Source: Cryptomeria japonica
Taxonomy: Eukaryota; Streptophyta; Pinopsida; Cupressales; Cupressaceae
Assembly: GCF_030272615.1 (NCBI RefSeq)
Contig: NC_081415.1
Location: 600,050,644-600,114,643, forward strand
Direction: 5' to 3'
Length of the DNA: 64,000 nucleotides
This document shows, piece after piece, positions 44,731-56,390 of this stretch (within the stretch, counting starts at the first letter, position 1; each line of letters begins with the position of its first letter). The notes under the pieces are model-generated. The model was not told the DNA's origin. It searched no databases and worked only from the letters and a program-made list of their open reading frames with translations. Made by a program: the position numbers and the translations under genes.

Positions 44731-45879
44731 AAACTTATTTTGGTTCCCTATGTTTTAAAATCTACTATATTAAATACTCTATCACTTCATTCATTTTGGG
44801 TCCTTATATTCAAGGATCCATGTCCACTCCATTAAAATATCAAAATAAAAAATCCACTTGTCATCCATCACTCTACATACCCTCAAGGTGTGTGCCATAA
44901 TTTTTCAACACACTTAGATTTTGATAGTGAGGGTGTGGGGGGAGGGGGTGAGTCAACATAAATTAAATTTAACAATTTATTGATTTTCAAACCATTAATT
45001 TGGATATGTAGAAGTAAAAATGACACACAACATTTAGAACAAAAGAACACTAACACTGTTACATGAAAAACGCAAGGAGAGAAAAACCACAATGAGGATT
45101 TACTCACAATATAAGAAACAAGTTTTGACATAGTTTATTTTAGGTTCACTGCCAAGGAATCTCACTACTTCCTGAATGGACTTGAAAGCAAAGGTGTACT
45201 AACCCAGGCAAGATATAACTTGTAGTCTAAAGATCACTTCTCTAGAGAAAGGTACAATGAAATTATAATTACATACATAATGTGAACTTTTATAGGAGAA
45301 TAATCTAACAATTGCTGGTAGTGCATTCTTCTTTGTAGCCCAAAATTGCTGGCAGTGCATTCTTCTTTGTAGTCCAAAATATTTTTTCATATAGATTCAA
45401 CAATCTTCTATAGAAGTGGAAAATTGAACCATTCTAATAGGAAAATATCAACCTCTCAAGGACTCACTAATCGACCTCTCCAATCAAGATGAGCATAAAG
45501 CATAGAGCTATTAGGCACCTCGTAGATAACATGGGATAGGTGACAAAGATATTTTGAGGACCTCCATTATCTATCTGCTCGATGACACATGCACAAGTGA
45601 TGGGCAACAGTGTGACATGTTGGTGTCCTATATAGACAAAGTACAAAGTTTTGTACAAAAAATGCAATGCAATAGATACATGTTCCAAATGAAGTAAAAC
45701 TAAATAAGTATATGATAGAAAGTGGAAAATGACTACTGATATTAAAAAAAAAGAATGAAAGAAGGGAAGGAATAAATCTCATAGCCAATCCAAAAATGAA
45801 GCCTCCAACAAAGAAAATCCTCTCCAATGAAACTTGCACATAAGCCAAAAAGGAAAAATGTTAGGTCTATGTTTAAAGA
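44731..45879 (-). repeat. Degenerate sequence with probable copia LTR remnant
   Basis: About 44888-45460 looks like a decayed minus-strand copia LTR: a G-rich run at 44934-44950, then ATGAAAAACGCAAGG...AAAAACCACAATGAGGATTTACTCACAATATA, the block shared by the other copia LTRs, and TATAAAAG (minus) near 45288. Ends are not resolved. The rest shows no gene. Confidence 0.4.
45310..45378. repeat. 34-bp tandem duplication
   Basis: Two adjacent units (ATTGCTGG(T/C)AGTGCATTC...TTTGTAG(C/T)CC), differing at two or three positions. Confidence 0.9.
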
Positions 45880-47045
45880 TCTACCACAGTCAGACCCCCA
45901 TTTTGGTGTTTTCACCTCTGCAGATAGCCAAATAGATAGATAGATAAAACCAATAACGAAATAGAAAGTAAATGCAATAAAAAATATGCCAATGGAGATA
46001 ACAAAGAGAAGAGAATAACTCCCTTTCCACACCCAGTAGAGATATTTCTAAATGAAGAAGATGAAGCACAATCCTCCTCAAAGTGTAACAATGGTGGTGG
46101 GAGTCTCAAGCATGAAGAATAGCCAAGAGTACTAGAAAGTGTGACTAGAGACCTTCAATGGTACCTGATGCTCTGCAGAAAGGATCAGGTTAGTCAATGA
46201 TAACACCACACAAATAAGAAGAAAAGCCAAGTTGTTAGTGTTAGAAATCATAAACCAAACACTTTCCTACACAAGCATATCAAAAGAGATAACAAAAGCA
46301 TGATAGAATGTCTAACTAGGAAAGTAAATACGATGAGGCATCTCCAAATGCCTCCTAACATGCTCTTGGCTTCTTCTCCCTTGTTCCTCTCCTCTCCAAG
46401 TTCCAAAATAGTGTAGCTCTCAGCATCTTTTTGCACTATGGATGCTTATGGAGGATTGAGATTATAGTATTGAGCTTTGAATGCGAAATAAAAAGCTAAT
46501 GCTATGCTATTGATGCTAAACTGATATATTTTAACCAAAATAACAGGATTTTAGATGATTATGCTAAGAATGCTCTCTAAAATGTCTATAGCTTAGATGC
46601 ATACAAGTTTTCAGGATATGGATTATGAAGAAATGGGCTCTATTTATAGGAAAAATGGAGCAATGGATGGTTGAGATTGAAAGATTCAATCAAGGATTGA
46701 GTTTGAAAGTTGGGGATCCATGTGCACAATTTACACCAATGAAATGGTGACAAGTGTCAACATAGGGTTGGGTTGAGAAAAGGAGTTGGAGGCATTAAAG
46801 GCCTGAGAAGACCTCATGGTTATCTAAAGGCTAAGGGTCAAGTCTAAGTTAGACTTACCCACTGGATTAAGAGTTAATCCAAGGATAAACCTTTGTGCAA
46901 ATGTTTAAGAGATAATCATGGTCAAAGCATTAATGGCCTGATGAGACCTTTGGGTTGGATAGAGGTTGAGTCAAAACAAATGTTTTAACCATGTGGGAAG
47001 GTTTGAATTAACCATTAATGGTTATTGGAGACTTTGGGGATTAAG

Positions 47046-47150
47046 TGGTTGAAGGTTGAAAGCCTTTAAAGGTTATCAAAGACTTTGAGCCATTTAGTGG
47101 TTGAAGACTTGAAGCCTTTAATGGTTTTCAAAGACTTTGAGGTTTTGAGA
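47046..47150. repeat. ~51-bp tandem repeat in E9 LTR
   Basis: Two units with GGTTGAAG(G/A)(T/C)TTGAA(A)GCCTTTAA and TCAAAGACTTTGAG; more distant versions occur upstream (46790-47035). Confidence 0.8.
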
Positions 47151-47274
47151 AGTGACTTCCCTTTGCTTAGGGATGTGACAAAGTTTAGAGGATGGATTAG
47201 GCTAATTAGGAAGGGGTTAGAAGGATCTAGAAGGGGATTAGATTTTGCAAGTGGATTTGGTGGGTGAGGAAAAA

Positions 47275-47605
47275 TAGGATTTTATTTAAAATAAAAATTT
47301 ATTTATTCCAATAAATGTGTGCAAGTTGCATTTGTAGGAAAATGCAAGTGGGGTGAGGATAATGATTTAAATAAATGTTTTATTTAATTTATTTAAAAGA
47401 GGAATAGGGATTTAATTAAATAAATAGATTTTATTTATTTAAATGATTTGTATTTGGTTTAATGAATTAATTAAAATAAATTGAATAATTTATTTAATTA
47501 ATAGAAGAATGTTTGGGGATGAATTAATTAAATATTTATTTAATTAACTGATGGCTAGTGGATTTTTAATCAAATAAATAGCGTTTATTTATTTAACTAA
47601 GCTGG
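47275..47605. repeat. AT-rich stretch of TTTAATTAAATAAAT-type motifs
   Basis: Many self-complementary pieces such as AATTAATTAAAATAAATT and TTATTTAATTAAT spaced by 20-50 bp; no coding capacity. Confidence 0.8.
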
Positions 47606-48032
47606 ACAGATTTGTGTGACTACAGTACCCATAGAGAGCATATAGAGTGATCTTGGTGTTAGATATGCTTGAATTAGTCACTAGAGAGCTAAAATGAAGA
47701 AAGAAAGGGAAGATAAGAATGACGGGGATGAAATTGACATCAGTGGTCATAGGTAGAGATGTTATGAGCTCTTCTGTTGCAGGTGTAACACTCAAATGAC
47801 CACCTATAGAATATAGATTCGCAGGATGCTAGCGTAGCGTGTATACATCACCATGATACAAAAACATCCATGTGTTATACAGTCATGAGGTTGGGGAAAA
47901 GGACAAGATAATGAGTAAAAGAGAAAGCCATGCAGACAAAATAACAAAAAGGTAAAAGGGGTCTCCAATCAACATAAATAAAAGGCACTTATGTAGTGTG
48001 GAATTAAATGGGGTGTAATTTATGACACCACA

Positions 48033-48188
48033 TTTTACCGCTACTTTAGTGAGCATATCATTGTTACAAGATGTAAATCTACGGTAGAGATATAAGTTAA
48101 AATGTTTTTACCAAACTAGAAAGAAGAAGAAGAATTCTCTAACCATGTAGAATTTCCCCTAGGGAAGAGACCCGAGCCTTCATAGTAT
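48033..48188 (-). other. E9 interior, small left piece
   Basis: Minus-strand 3' end of E9 between its LTR and copia E7, ending with the AGTAT target of E7. No gene. Confidence 0.55.
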
Positions 48189-48995
48189 TGTTGGATATTA
48201 GAGTTATTGGAATGTGTTGTTGTCATTGATTTCAACATATTCCTATATTATTGTGCTTTGGTGTTGTAGAGAGTTGGTTTGGTATATTGCAGATATGTTG
48301 ATGTGGATAAATAGGTTTTGAGATACTTATCTATAGTTGATTCATTATGAGTTTCAATGATCCGAAAGGTGATTTGATAGAGTTATGTGGTCCAGTGTGA
48401 TCATTAGTTTTTCTATCGGTTTTGTATTGCAGAGTTGTGATTTCTATTTTGTATTGCTCCAAAATTGATCCATTATGTTGAGTGGATTTTGGAGAGCATT
48501 TGGGACGTTCATGTGTGTCCTTAGTTTGGGTGGTTCATGATTTGGAACTTCACAAGCATATCTTTCAATTTGTTAGTAAGTTATGTTGGTGTTATTGAGA
48601 TCCAGTGGTGAAATGATGATGATTCTTGTAATTTGAGTTGTTGTGGAGGAATTCACATTCCTTATTGATGTTATTTGGTTGTGTTCTATTCATTTTGGTG
48701 GTCCGCATTTATTGTGGTGTGTATTATTGAAGATTTTATTGGTTCAGTGGTATTCTTCATGTTTTATGACTTTCTGGCCGACCCGATGGTTCTTGCAAGT
48801 TGCAGATGATCTTGGCAAGTTATTCGATGGTGTTGCATGTTCGAGGTTTTTATTTGGGTCCATTCTATGTCCTTGTCAAGATTGTATTGGTCCACATATT
48901 GATTTACATATCGTGTGATGTAATTTTGTAATTAGGTCTTATGAGTTGAGCTGACCTTGATGTTAAGATTGATGATTTGTATAAATAAGTGTAGT
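48189..48995 (+). repeat. 5' LTR of E7, left part
   Basis: Starts TGTTGGATATTAG. TATAAATA at 48980-48987 lies 8 bp before the E6 insertion. The rest of the LTR resumes at 54719. Confidence 0.9.
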
Positions 48996-50210
48996 TGTAG
49001 TGTCATAAAATTGTGACCCTAGCAATTTTTGATTGCATTAGGGTCCTCAAGCACACAAAATGGAATCCTCTAGCCTGATCGGAGACCAAAGAGTGCTCAG
49101 CTTGCAAAAATAGCTTCTTCCTTGGCCTCTGCATCACCCAGACCACATTTTGCCCTGGAGAAAGGGGTATGAAAGGGGCGTGGTGCCACTGTTCCCCCTT
49201 GGATAGGGGCATGGCACCCTTTTCCTCCTATGATAGGGGCACCATGCCTTTGTCCCTGCCCTCTTTAATGATAGGACCCTTCCTAGAGCATGCCTTGTGG
49301 GTTATGCCTCAGGCAGGAAACCTCCCCGATATCGACCCGTGACAAAATTCAAATGCACCAACATGTATTTAAGGGGGCATTCGATCTCTCATTTTCATAA
49401 GTGGGATGAGTGGTAAATTCACAAGAGATCAAGCATTCAAGAGCATTCAAGCATTCAAACATTTTTTTCTAGCATTGAGCATTCTCAAGTCTCCCTTCAA
49501 GGCAAGGCGTTGCATTCAAGTCAAGGATTCAACCATTGAAGAGGAGATTGATTCTAACATACAATTACATACAAGCATTTCTATCAACATTTCTACTACA
49601 ACCTCCCTTGAGGTGATTTACAATTCAGTCTTTCATTTACATCTACTTGCAAGTACTTTCTTTCATTACTTGGTTAATTCCAAAACTGGTGTTTGACCTA
49701 AAGACAAACCCCCAATCCCAACCCATTTTCCTCTCTTTTCTATGTGTAGGTTGCAGGTGCACAACTGTACTTTCGGATTCGGGCTTCATTTGCAGAGGTG
49801 GAAAAACTCTTTTCGTTTCATGGATTTTTTGAAGGACTGTGTACATTCTTGTTATAGTCTAGACAACTTTTCGTCAAATTCGTAGGGCGACTTTGTCTCA
49901 ACATTTTACTACCAAATCCAAGTGCACAACTTCATCCCATATTCCAATCTCAAGTTATAATTGATTCTTTGTCACTTTTTCACTATATAATTTAATCAAA
50001 TTCCTTTCCATTTCAAACAAAGGAAGATGAGATCATCCTAACATTCTCAATTCATTCAAAATTTAATCTATCATCTTTGTGTGGAGATTTAATCTAGTGA
50101 ATTATCTCATCCCTTATCTTCCTAATGTAATGATGAAAAGTGCTTGAAGGATAATCAATAGTGAGACTCTCATCTCTCTTTGAGGGAAAGGGTTGTTTTC
50201 CTCTTGATCC
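48996..50210 (+). repeat. 5' LTR of E6
   Basis: TGTAGTGTCATAAAATTG to ...TTTCCTCTTGATCC. TATTTAAG at 49365-49372. It lacks the last ~20 bp seen at the end of the 3' copy. Confidence 0.88.
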
Positions 50211-50782
50211 AAAATGGAAAACCTCAAATTAATCTCAATTGGCAAACCAATGACACTCTAATGGCTCTGATACCATGTGATATTTTGCCAAGATCTGGAG
50301 GCAATGGAAAGCACAAATAAGAGAGAACAAAATATATGATAGGAATAAACTGTAGTCTATCAAGATGCAAAATATGATCAACTGGATCATTACAAGATGT
50401 TCAATGATTATCCATACAATGTAGATGAGACTGCTTATATAGGTAAGGCTATATGGATATGTGAGAACATAAACATGACATGTGTCTCAATAAGAAACAA
50501 GGGTAGGTAGGAAATAGGTGTGGGTAGGTAGGAGAAACAATAAAATATTCCATATGAGGTGGATCACCCACCAAAGGTGGAATTATCACTCCATAATAAG
50601 TGGATGTGATAGAGTAGTAACAAGATCAACACCATAAAAGGTTAAAATTCTCCTACACACACTATCCCAATATGGCACAAACACCCAACTGTCTCGTACC
50701 CAAACTACTATGAAATGCATTTCCTAAGTAAACTTAAGTATAGTGTAATAATATCCATGATGAATAATTATTTACACCAACA
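50211..50782 (-). mobile_element. Copia 5'-end fragment inside E6
   Basis: Minus strand: a 507-bp copia LTR (50276-50782, TGTTGGTGTAAATAAT to ATATCACA), the primer site TGGTATCAGAGCC (50263-50275) and about 50 bp of leader, then nothing more of the element. GATCC(A) occurs on both sides (50206-50211 and 50783-50788). This family is different from E1-E3 and E7. It is either the remains of an insertion trimmed by deletion or an integrated partial cDNA. Confidence 0.82.
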
Positions 50783-51679
50783 GATCCAATCAACAACAAC
50801 CATGTGAATGCTACAATAGGTGTGCTTCCTATTTCTAAATTTTTCCAAAGAGAAAGACAATTTACTCCTTTGAATGAATCTTTGCATAGTATTATGTATC
50901 AGTTATTGCATAGAAATGTTATCAAACTTCCTCCTATAAAACAAGCTGATCCTTCCAAACTTGCATCTCCTTATTTTCATAACAATTATTTTTGCCAATT
51001 TCATCGTCAACCTGGTCATGATACATAAAAGTTTTTCATTGAAAGTAAGGTTCAAGACTTGATTGATAATAATACTATATCTGTGGTAGGTGTGAATGAT
51101 AAAGGGAATAAATTAGTTGCTCCTCCTAATCAAAATCTTAATATTTTCACTGATCCCTTGCCATCTCATACCTCTAACATTATTGAGATTGTGCCTAATT
51201 CTCTTAATTCTAAAGCATTCATTTGTATGGCTCCAAACTTGGTTAATATGGTAGAAACACAAGTTACACCTAAGGATCCTTGTATTACATTTGACCCTAG
51301 TGAGACCATTAGAGCATCTGATGGCCCTTTATACATAGTTATCAAAGTTAAGGATATCCCTTGTCATGGTGTCCTGATTGATCTCTCTTGCATGGTTAAT
51401 GTCATAACTAAAGAGTATCTTTTTACTTTACAATTGCATAAACCGCTACATGATGCTTTTAATGTAGTTGTGAAGTTATTTGATGGTTTCTCTTGTCCTA
51501 CCAATGTTTCTATCACTCTTCCTAGTGAAAATAGTAAATCCTTGGATGTTGACTTTGTTATCATACCTTCTACTGAGCAATTCCATGTGAAGTTGGGCTA
51601 TCCTTGGCTATCTTCCATGAAGGATATTGCTTCTCCAATCCACAAGTGTCTTAAATTTCCTCAAAATGGAGAATCATAA
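50783..51679 (+). pseudogene. gypsy Gag C-terminus and aspartic protease (E6)
   Basis: Gag begins in mid-protein (GVLPISKFFQRERQFTPLNESL at 50804), then the CQFHRQPGHDT knuckle-like segment with a stop after HDT (at 51026), then QDLIDNNT, a linker and the protease. The catalytic region reads VLIDLSCMVNVITKEYL, where D-G-G/S is usual, so the residue after the Asp is Leu. The C-terminal motif QFHVKLGYPWL is intact. The 206-codon frame 51059-51679 is open. The same layout is found in decayed form in E10 (5246-5978). It processed Gag; as it stands activity is unlikely. Confidence 0.83.
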
Positions 51680-52735
51680 CCGTGAACCATAGCTTATTTC
51701 GTCAATCCGAAAGAAGCCCTGGTATTCCTATTGATCTCTTTTGGCCTAAACAATTTCAATCTCTTCCATCAAGGAGCGATGTTCTTTTTCAATCTTATCA
51801 AAAATGGAAGAATGATATGATCTTATCCTTAAGTAAATCTAGATCACCAACACTTGACATTCCTATTATTCTTCAATATAAGCTTCTTCCCCTCTTGGAT
51901 GAACTAATCTCCCTCCTAAGGAAAATTGTCCACCTACTCCTATGGATGTGACTTTACCTTCTCTTAAGGAGAACAATAGTATTCCTCCTAAGGTTAGACC
52001 TATACCTCCTCCTCGTGATGGACTTGGTCTCCTCCATACACCTAATATTCCTCCTTTCTATGATGTAGTTCCACCTCCTTCCTCTTATTGAGGGAAGAGG
52101 CCTGCTTCTCCTATTGTTCAACCAAAAAGACCTCAACCTAAACCTTCCACTATTAAGGAGAGAACTGTTCCTACTTGTCCAAGTGTTCCTCCTTCTTCTC
52201 AACCTTCTACTAAGACTCGATGAAATTTTTGTGCGAGAGAACACTGACGATGACACCATGTTCGAGCTCGTGAAGCTATCTCTCAAAATACTCAAGTCTC
52301 CTCAGACTCCAACAATTGACATGATTCCCTTTTATTCTATGCAAGATGTTCAACCAACATCTCCAAATCATAAGTTGCATAAAACATTCGATGGTTTTAC
52401 TCCTATTCGTGTTCTTTCTCCTCTTTCTTTAAACTTTGATGAATGGGTGAAAATGTTATTCATAATGGCAATACAACTCCTAATGCTTCTAATAGTGAGT
52501 ATGAGTATGTTGATGTGGACACACATTTATCGGACGAGTTTTCACAAACTTTAATCCTAGCTCCTAGAATCAAACAAATTGACTTACAACACGAGAATAG
52601 TCCTTGTTTGGATCTTGTGATAGCTCCATCCATTGTGCTCAATATCACTCCTCAGGCTTATTTCTTGCCTTCTTGAAATAGTGATCAACAAGATCAAGAG
52701 GCAGATGTTGTGCTAGATTAGTGTTATTAGCTCTG
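51680..52735 (+). pseudogene. Proline-rich C-terminal region of E6
   Basis: Beyond the protease the coding frame shifts several times. Recognisable parts: an acidic/basic stretch (PSRSDVLFQSYQKWKNDMI), a Pro-rich segment around 51910-52220 (VRPIPPPRDGLGLL, VPPPSSY, PQPKPSTIKE) and an Arg-rich piece near 52240. The last ~80 codons (52443-52676) are acidic (EYEYVDVDTHLSDEFSQ). No RT motif is present. I infer a Gag-protease polyprotein ending here; function unknown. Confidence 0.5.
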
Positions 52736-53484
52736 TAGATCTCTCTCTCTCTCTCTCTCTCTCTCCTTTATTTCTCTTTTTGTGACCATTCTTCTATGTG
52801 TATCCTTGTTCTTCTATTGTTCTCTTAAAGTCTACTTGGGGATGATGCAAAGCATTGAGATCTTCTCTTGGTCTTTTCATGTTGACTCAAAAGACATCCT
52901 CTCTTCCCTTTCTTCTAAGGTAGTGTCCTTCTTTGGGGAATGATGATTATTAAATCCATATATGTACATGATATACATGAGTTATCATTCAGCATACTGA
53001 CCCCGAGGAAACAAACACTACCATGTGTTTTGTGTTCATTATCCTTGGGTTTATACCTCAATTAGTGGCTAAATCCTTGCGATAACGTGCTCCCTCTCTT
53101 CTCTCTCTCTTGGGTGTATCCTACCTTAAATCCATCACTTCCGATAAGGCATGTGCAATTGCTTTAACATGGGGGCATACACTCCGCTCACACTTTCCTT
53201 CTTGTGATACTTAAAATTACTTAGTGAACTTTATTTTTCTTTGTAATCTTTTTTTCCTTGCTTTCATGACTCATAGTGAAGGGAACTTTACTACTTGCAG
53301 TCATGGTTCTCCCCTTCTTGATCTTCCCTTTTTCTTTGTCAATCAAAGTCATAAGATCCTAAGTCCACTGGGGGATTGGTGCATCTTGCCTCCTTGATGT
53401 GGTGAAAGTCTTTCAATCTTGTTTCCTTGTACATTACTGATAGTATTGGCATACGCTTATACTCCTGCTAAAGTGGGGGTTAAA
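52736..53484 (+). other. E6 3' region with CT microsatellite and polypurine tract
   Basis: No gene. A (CT)n run is at 52741-52765. GGGGATGATGCAAAGCATTG (52848-52867) is shared with the minus-strand E9 interior. The polypurine tract AAAGTGGGGGTTAAA ends at 53484. Confidence 0.75.
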
Positions 53485-54713
53485 TGTAGTGTCATAAAAT
53501 TGTGACCCTAGAAATTTTCGATTGTATTAGGGTCCTCACGCATGTGAAATGGAATCCTCTAGCCGGATCAGAGATTGAAGAGTGCTCAGCTTGCGAAAAT
53601 AGCTTCTTCCTTGGCCTATGCATCACCCCAACCACATTCTACCCTAGAGAAAGGGGTAGGACAGCGGTGTGGTGCCACTGTCCCCCCTTGGATAGGGGCA
53701 TGACACCCTTGTCCTCCCAAGATAGGGGCATGGCACCCCTATCCCTGCCCTATTTTAGGGCAGGACCCTTCCTAGAGCATGCCTTGTGGGTTGTTCCTCG
53801 GGTGAGAAACCTCCCCGATGTCGGCCTGTGATGAAATTAAAATCCACCAACATGTATTTAAGGGGGCATTCGCTCTCTCATTTCATAAGTGGGATGAGTG
53901 GGAAATTCACAAGAGATCAAGAATTCAAGAGCATTCAAGCATTCAAACATTCATTTCCAGCATTGAGCATTCTCAAGTCTCCCTTCAAGGCAAGGTGTTG
54001 CATTCAAGTCAAGGATTCAACCATTGAAGAGGAGATCGATTCTAGCATACAATTCCATACAATCATTTCTATCAACTTTGCTACTATAACCTCCCTTGAG
54101 GTGATTTACAATTCAATCTTTCATTTACATCTACTTGTAAGTACTTTCGTTCATTACTTGGTTAATTCCAAAATTGGGGTTTGACCTAAAGGAAAACCCC
54201 CAATCCCAACCCATTTTCCTCTATTTTTTGTGTGTAGGTTGCAGGTGCGCAACTATACTTCCAGATTTGGGCTTCATTTACAAAGGTAGATAAACCCTTT
54301 TCATTCCACAGATTTTTTGGAGGACCGTGTACATCCTCGCCATGGTCCAGACAACTTTTCATCAAATTCACAGGGAAACTTTGTCTCGACATTTTACTAC
54401 AAAATCTCTATGCACAACTTTATCCCATATTCCAATCTCAAGTTATAATCGATTGTTTGTCACTTTTGTACTACATAATTAATCAAGTTCCTTTCCATTT
54501 CAAACAAAGGAAGAGGGGATCATCCTACCATTCTCAATTCATTCAGAATTTAATCTATCATCTTTGTGTGGAGATTGAATCTAGTGAATTATCTCATCCC
54601 TTATCTTCCTAATGTAATGGTGAAAAGTGCTTGAAGGATAATCAATAGTGAGACTCTTATCTCTCTTTGAGGGAAAGGGTTGTTTTCCTCTTGACCCATC
54701 ATTCACCATTACT
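53485..54713 (+). repeat. 3' LTR of E6
   Basis: 1229 bp, TGTAGTGTCATAAAATTG to ...CACCATTACT; TATTTAAG at 53855-53862. Nearly all positions match the 5' LTR. Confidence 0.9.
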
Positions 54714-54718
54714 GTAGT

Positions 54719-55254
54719 AATCATGTAACATGTGTGTTTGCGGTTGTGTCTATGTTCTTTGAGAGTGTTGTATGTGCGAACAAGTGAATTGATATTTCAA
54801 ACATGTGTAGAAGAGAAAAGAAGTGTTATATTTCAAATAGCATGCTTAACTAGAACTATGATCAGGCATTTGGAGATGCTATTCTTTCAATTCATGTAAT
54901 CCAGATTATTGTTAGATCTTTGTAAGGTAGCGAGCCTTCCTAGGGTTGTAGCCCTTTGTTTTTTTTGAGCAATGAGCTCTAGGAAGTGTTCCTAAATGCA
55001 TGTGCATTCCCCATTTTAATATTTACACATACTACTGTAGAGTATTATCATATTGTGGGTAGGTTCCCACCATGGTTTTTCCCTTAATTGTGTTTTCCAC
55101 GTTAAAAATATATGCGTTGTGTGTGTTGCTAATGTGGTGGTTATCTTTGTTATTGATGTTCTTGATCAGATTTGAAGTTGAGGTTTATTTTTTTAAGTTT
55201 GGTGAAAACTGATTCACCCCTCCTCTCAGTTTTCCTGCATCGTTGTTGCCAACA
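54719..55254 (+). repeat. 5' LTR of E7, right part
   Basis: Continuation after E6, ending GTTGCCAACA. The perfect 9-bp stem GAAAACTGA/TCAGTTTTC is at 55204-55212 and 55226-55234. It matches 58251-58782. Confidence 0.9.
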
Positions 55255-55268
55255 CTTGGAATAAGAGC
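55255..55268 (+). promoter_or_regulatory. Primer binding site of E7 (degenerate)
   Basis: CTTGGAATAAGAGC follows the LTR; three differences from the initiator-Met site. Confidence 0.7.
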
Positions 55269-55310
55269 TAGATCCTCTAGAACTAGCTTGATCGCTTGAG
55301 GAGATCTAGG

Positions 55311-56390
55311 ATGACAACGGTTGTTTTCAAGAAGGAGATTCTAAGATTTGATGGAAATAATTAAACCATATGGAAGGACCGAATGGAGTATCACTTGAAA
55401 TGTCTTGGAGAAGATTATTGGAAGATCACAAAGAATTTCTACAATGTTCCTCAGAATGGTCCTATTACTGCAGCTAAGATCAAGGATGTTGAACATAACA
55501 TAAGAGATAAGGAAGCATTGTTGAGTGCCTTGACTTATTTATAGATGACTAATGTGATGGGGTTGCAGACTGCTCATGAGATTTTGGAGAAGCTAAAAAC
55601 CCTGTATGAAGGAGATAAACATGTGAAAGTTGCTAAATTGCAGAGCTTAAAAGGAAATTATGAGTTGCCGAGAATGAGAGAAGATGAAAATATTTCATCC
55701 TTTATGGCTAAAGTGAATGATCTTGTACTAAACATTATATGTGCCAATGGAGTCATTGAAGAAGATGAGATTGTAGGTAAAGTGTTGAGATCCTTGCCTC
55801 CTGCTTACAAACAAAAATTTGTTTCTATTGATGAGATCCATACTATGACAACTGTGACAAGAGACATGTTGGTTGGTAAGCTTGCTACTTTTGAATTGAG
55901 TGAACTTGGAGAATCACATGACAAAGATGATACTACATTTAAAGCTACTATATCCAGGAAGTAGAAGTATGATCCAGGAGAGAGTTTAACTAGGGTTTCC
56001 AGATATGAAAGAGAAATGAGAGAGATGGAAGAACATGAAAGAGAATTGGAATAACTTGAAGCACTTATTGCCAGAAGATTGCCTAAGGGAGCCAACAAGC
56101 ATGAAGGGAAGTTACCTTTGAAATGTTTTTCATGCAATAAAATAGGACATTTTGCTTCTAGGTGTCCCAAAAGATTGGAGAGAGTGTCAAAGTATGATAA
56201 GCCTTACAATCCTAAAAATAATTATGTATATCAAAAGAAATGTTATTATGCTACCGATGAAGGTGTGACAGATGATGAGTTTGAGAAAGGAAATTTAGAA
56301 GATGAATTTGTGTTCATTTCTATCAAGGAAGATGATCCGGTACTTGCTAATTCTACAAGCTGCATTGTTGAAGAGAAAGCCTTGGCTGCT
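55311..56390 (+). pseudogene. copia Gag (E7)
   Basis: Start ATG at 55311. Stops at about 55361 and 55543 interrupt the first part; then an open frame (55545-55964) has the UBN2-type core (HEILEKLKTLYEGDKHVKVAKL, KVLRSLPPAYKQKFVSI). After a stop at 55965, an REMREMEEHERELE helix precedes a complete zinc knuckle, CFSCNKIGHFASRC (in 56079-56393), the only copia knuckle here with all four ligands. An acidic tail with VFISIKEDDP ends it. The gene is broken by four stops. Confidence 0.88.

Larger units (their letters stand above)
45880..48032 (-). repeat. 3' LTR of gypsy element E9 (minus)
   Basis: The minus strand starts TGTGGTGTCATAAATTAC at 48032, directly after a purine-containing AAAGTAGCGGTAAAA run, matching LTR starts and polypurine position of E5/E6. 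TATAAATAG occurs on the minus strand at 46640-46648, and the region below resembles gypsy LTR R-U5, including GTG(C)AGGTG-type sequence near 45905. The lower end is only approximate; no matching LTR partner is in the window. It contains tandem and AT-rich repeats (47046-47605). Confidence 0.6.
48996..54713 (+). mobile_element. Ty3/gypsy-type element E6, Gag-protease only
   Basis: LTRs 48996-50210 and 53485-54713 with a 3.3-kb interior. It sits in the E7 LTR with a GTAGT duplication (48991-48995, 54714-54718); the uninterrupted second E7 LTR (58242-58250) reads GTGTAGTAATC, confirming the site. The interior encodes Gag C-terminus, protease and a Pro-rich tail but no RT or integrase, and lacks a recognisable primer site because the start of the interior is deleted. 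Confidence 0.9.

Noticed and set aside
45567-46109. Overlapping minus ORFs of 60-96 codons, hydrophobic
   Set aside because: AT-rich LTR DNA gives Phe/Leu/Ile-rich random frames; no motif or consistent frame.
51954-52295. Arg/Ser-rich minus ORF (113 codons) resembling an SR protein
   Set aside because: Antisense shadow of the Pro-rich E6 region, whose CCT-rich codons give AGG/Arg on the other strand.
52741-52765. (CT)n run as a regulatory GAGA-type element
   Set aside because: It lies in the E6 3' region between coding tail and LTR, with no promoter nearby; treated as a microsatellite.
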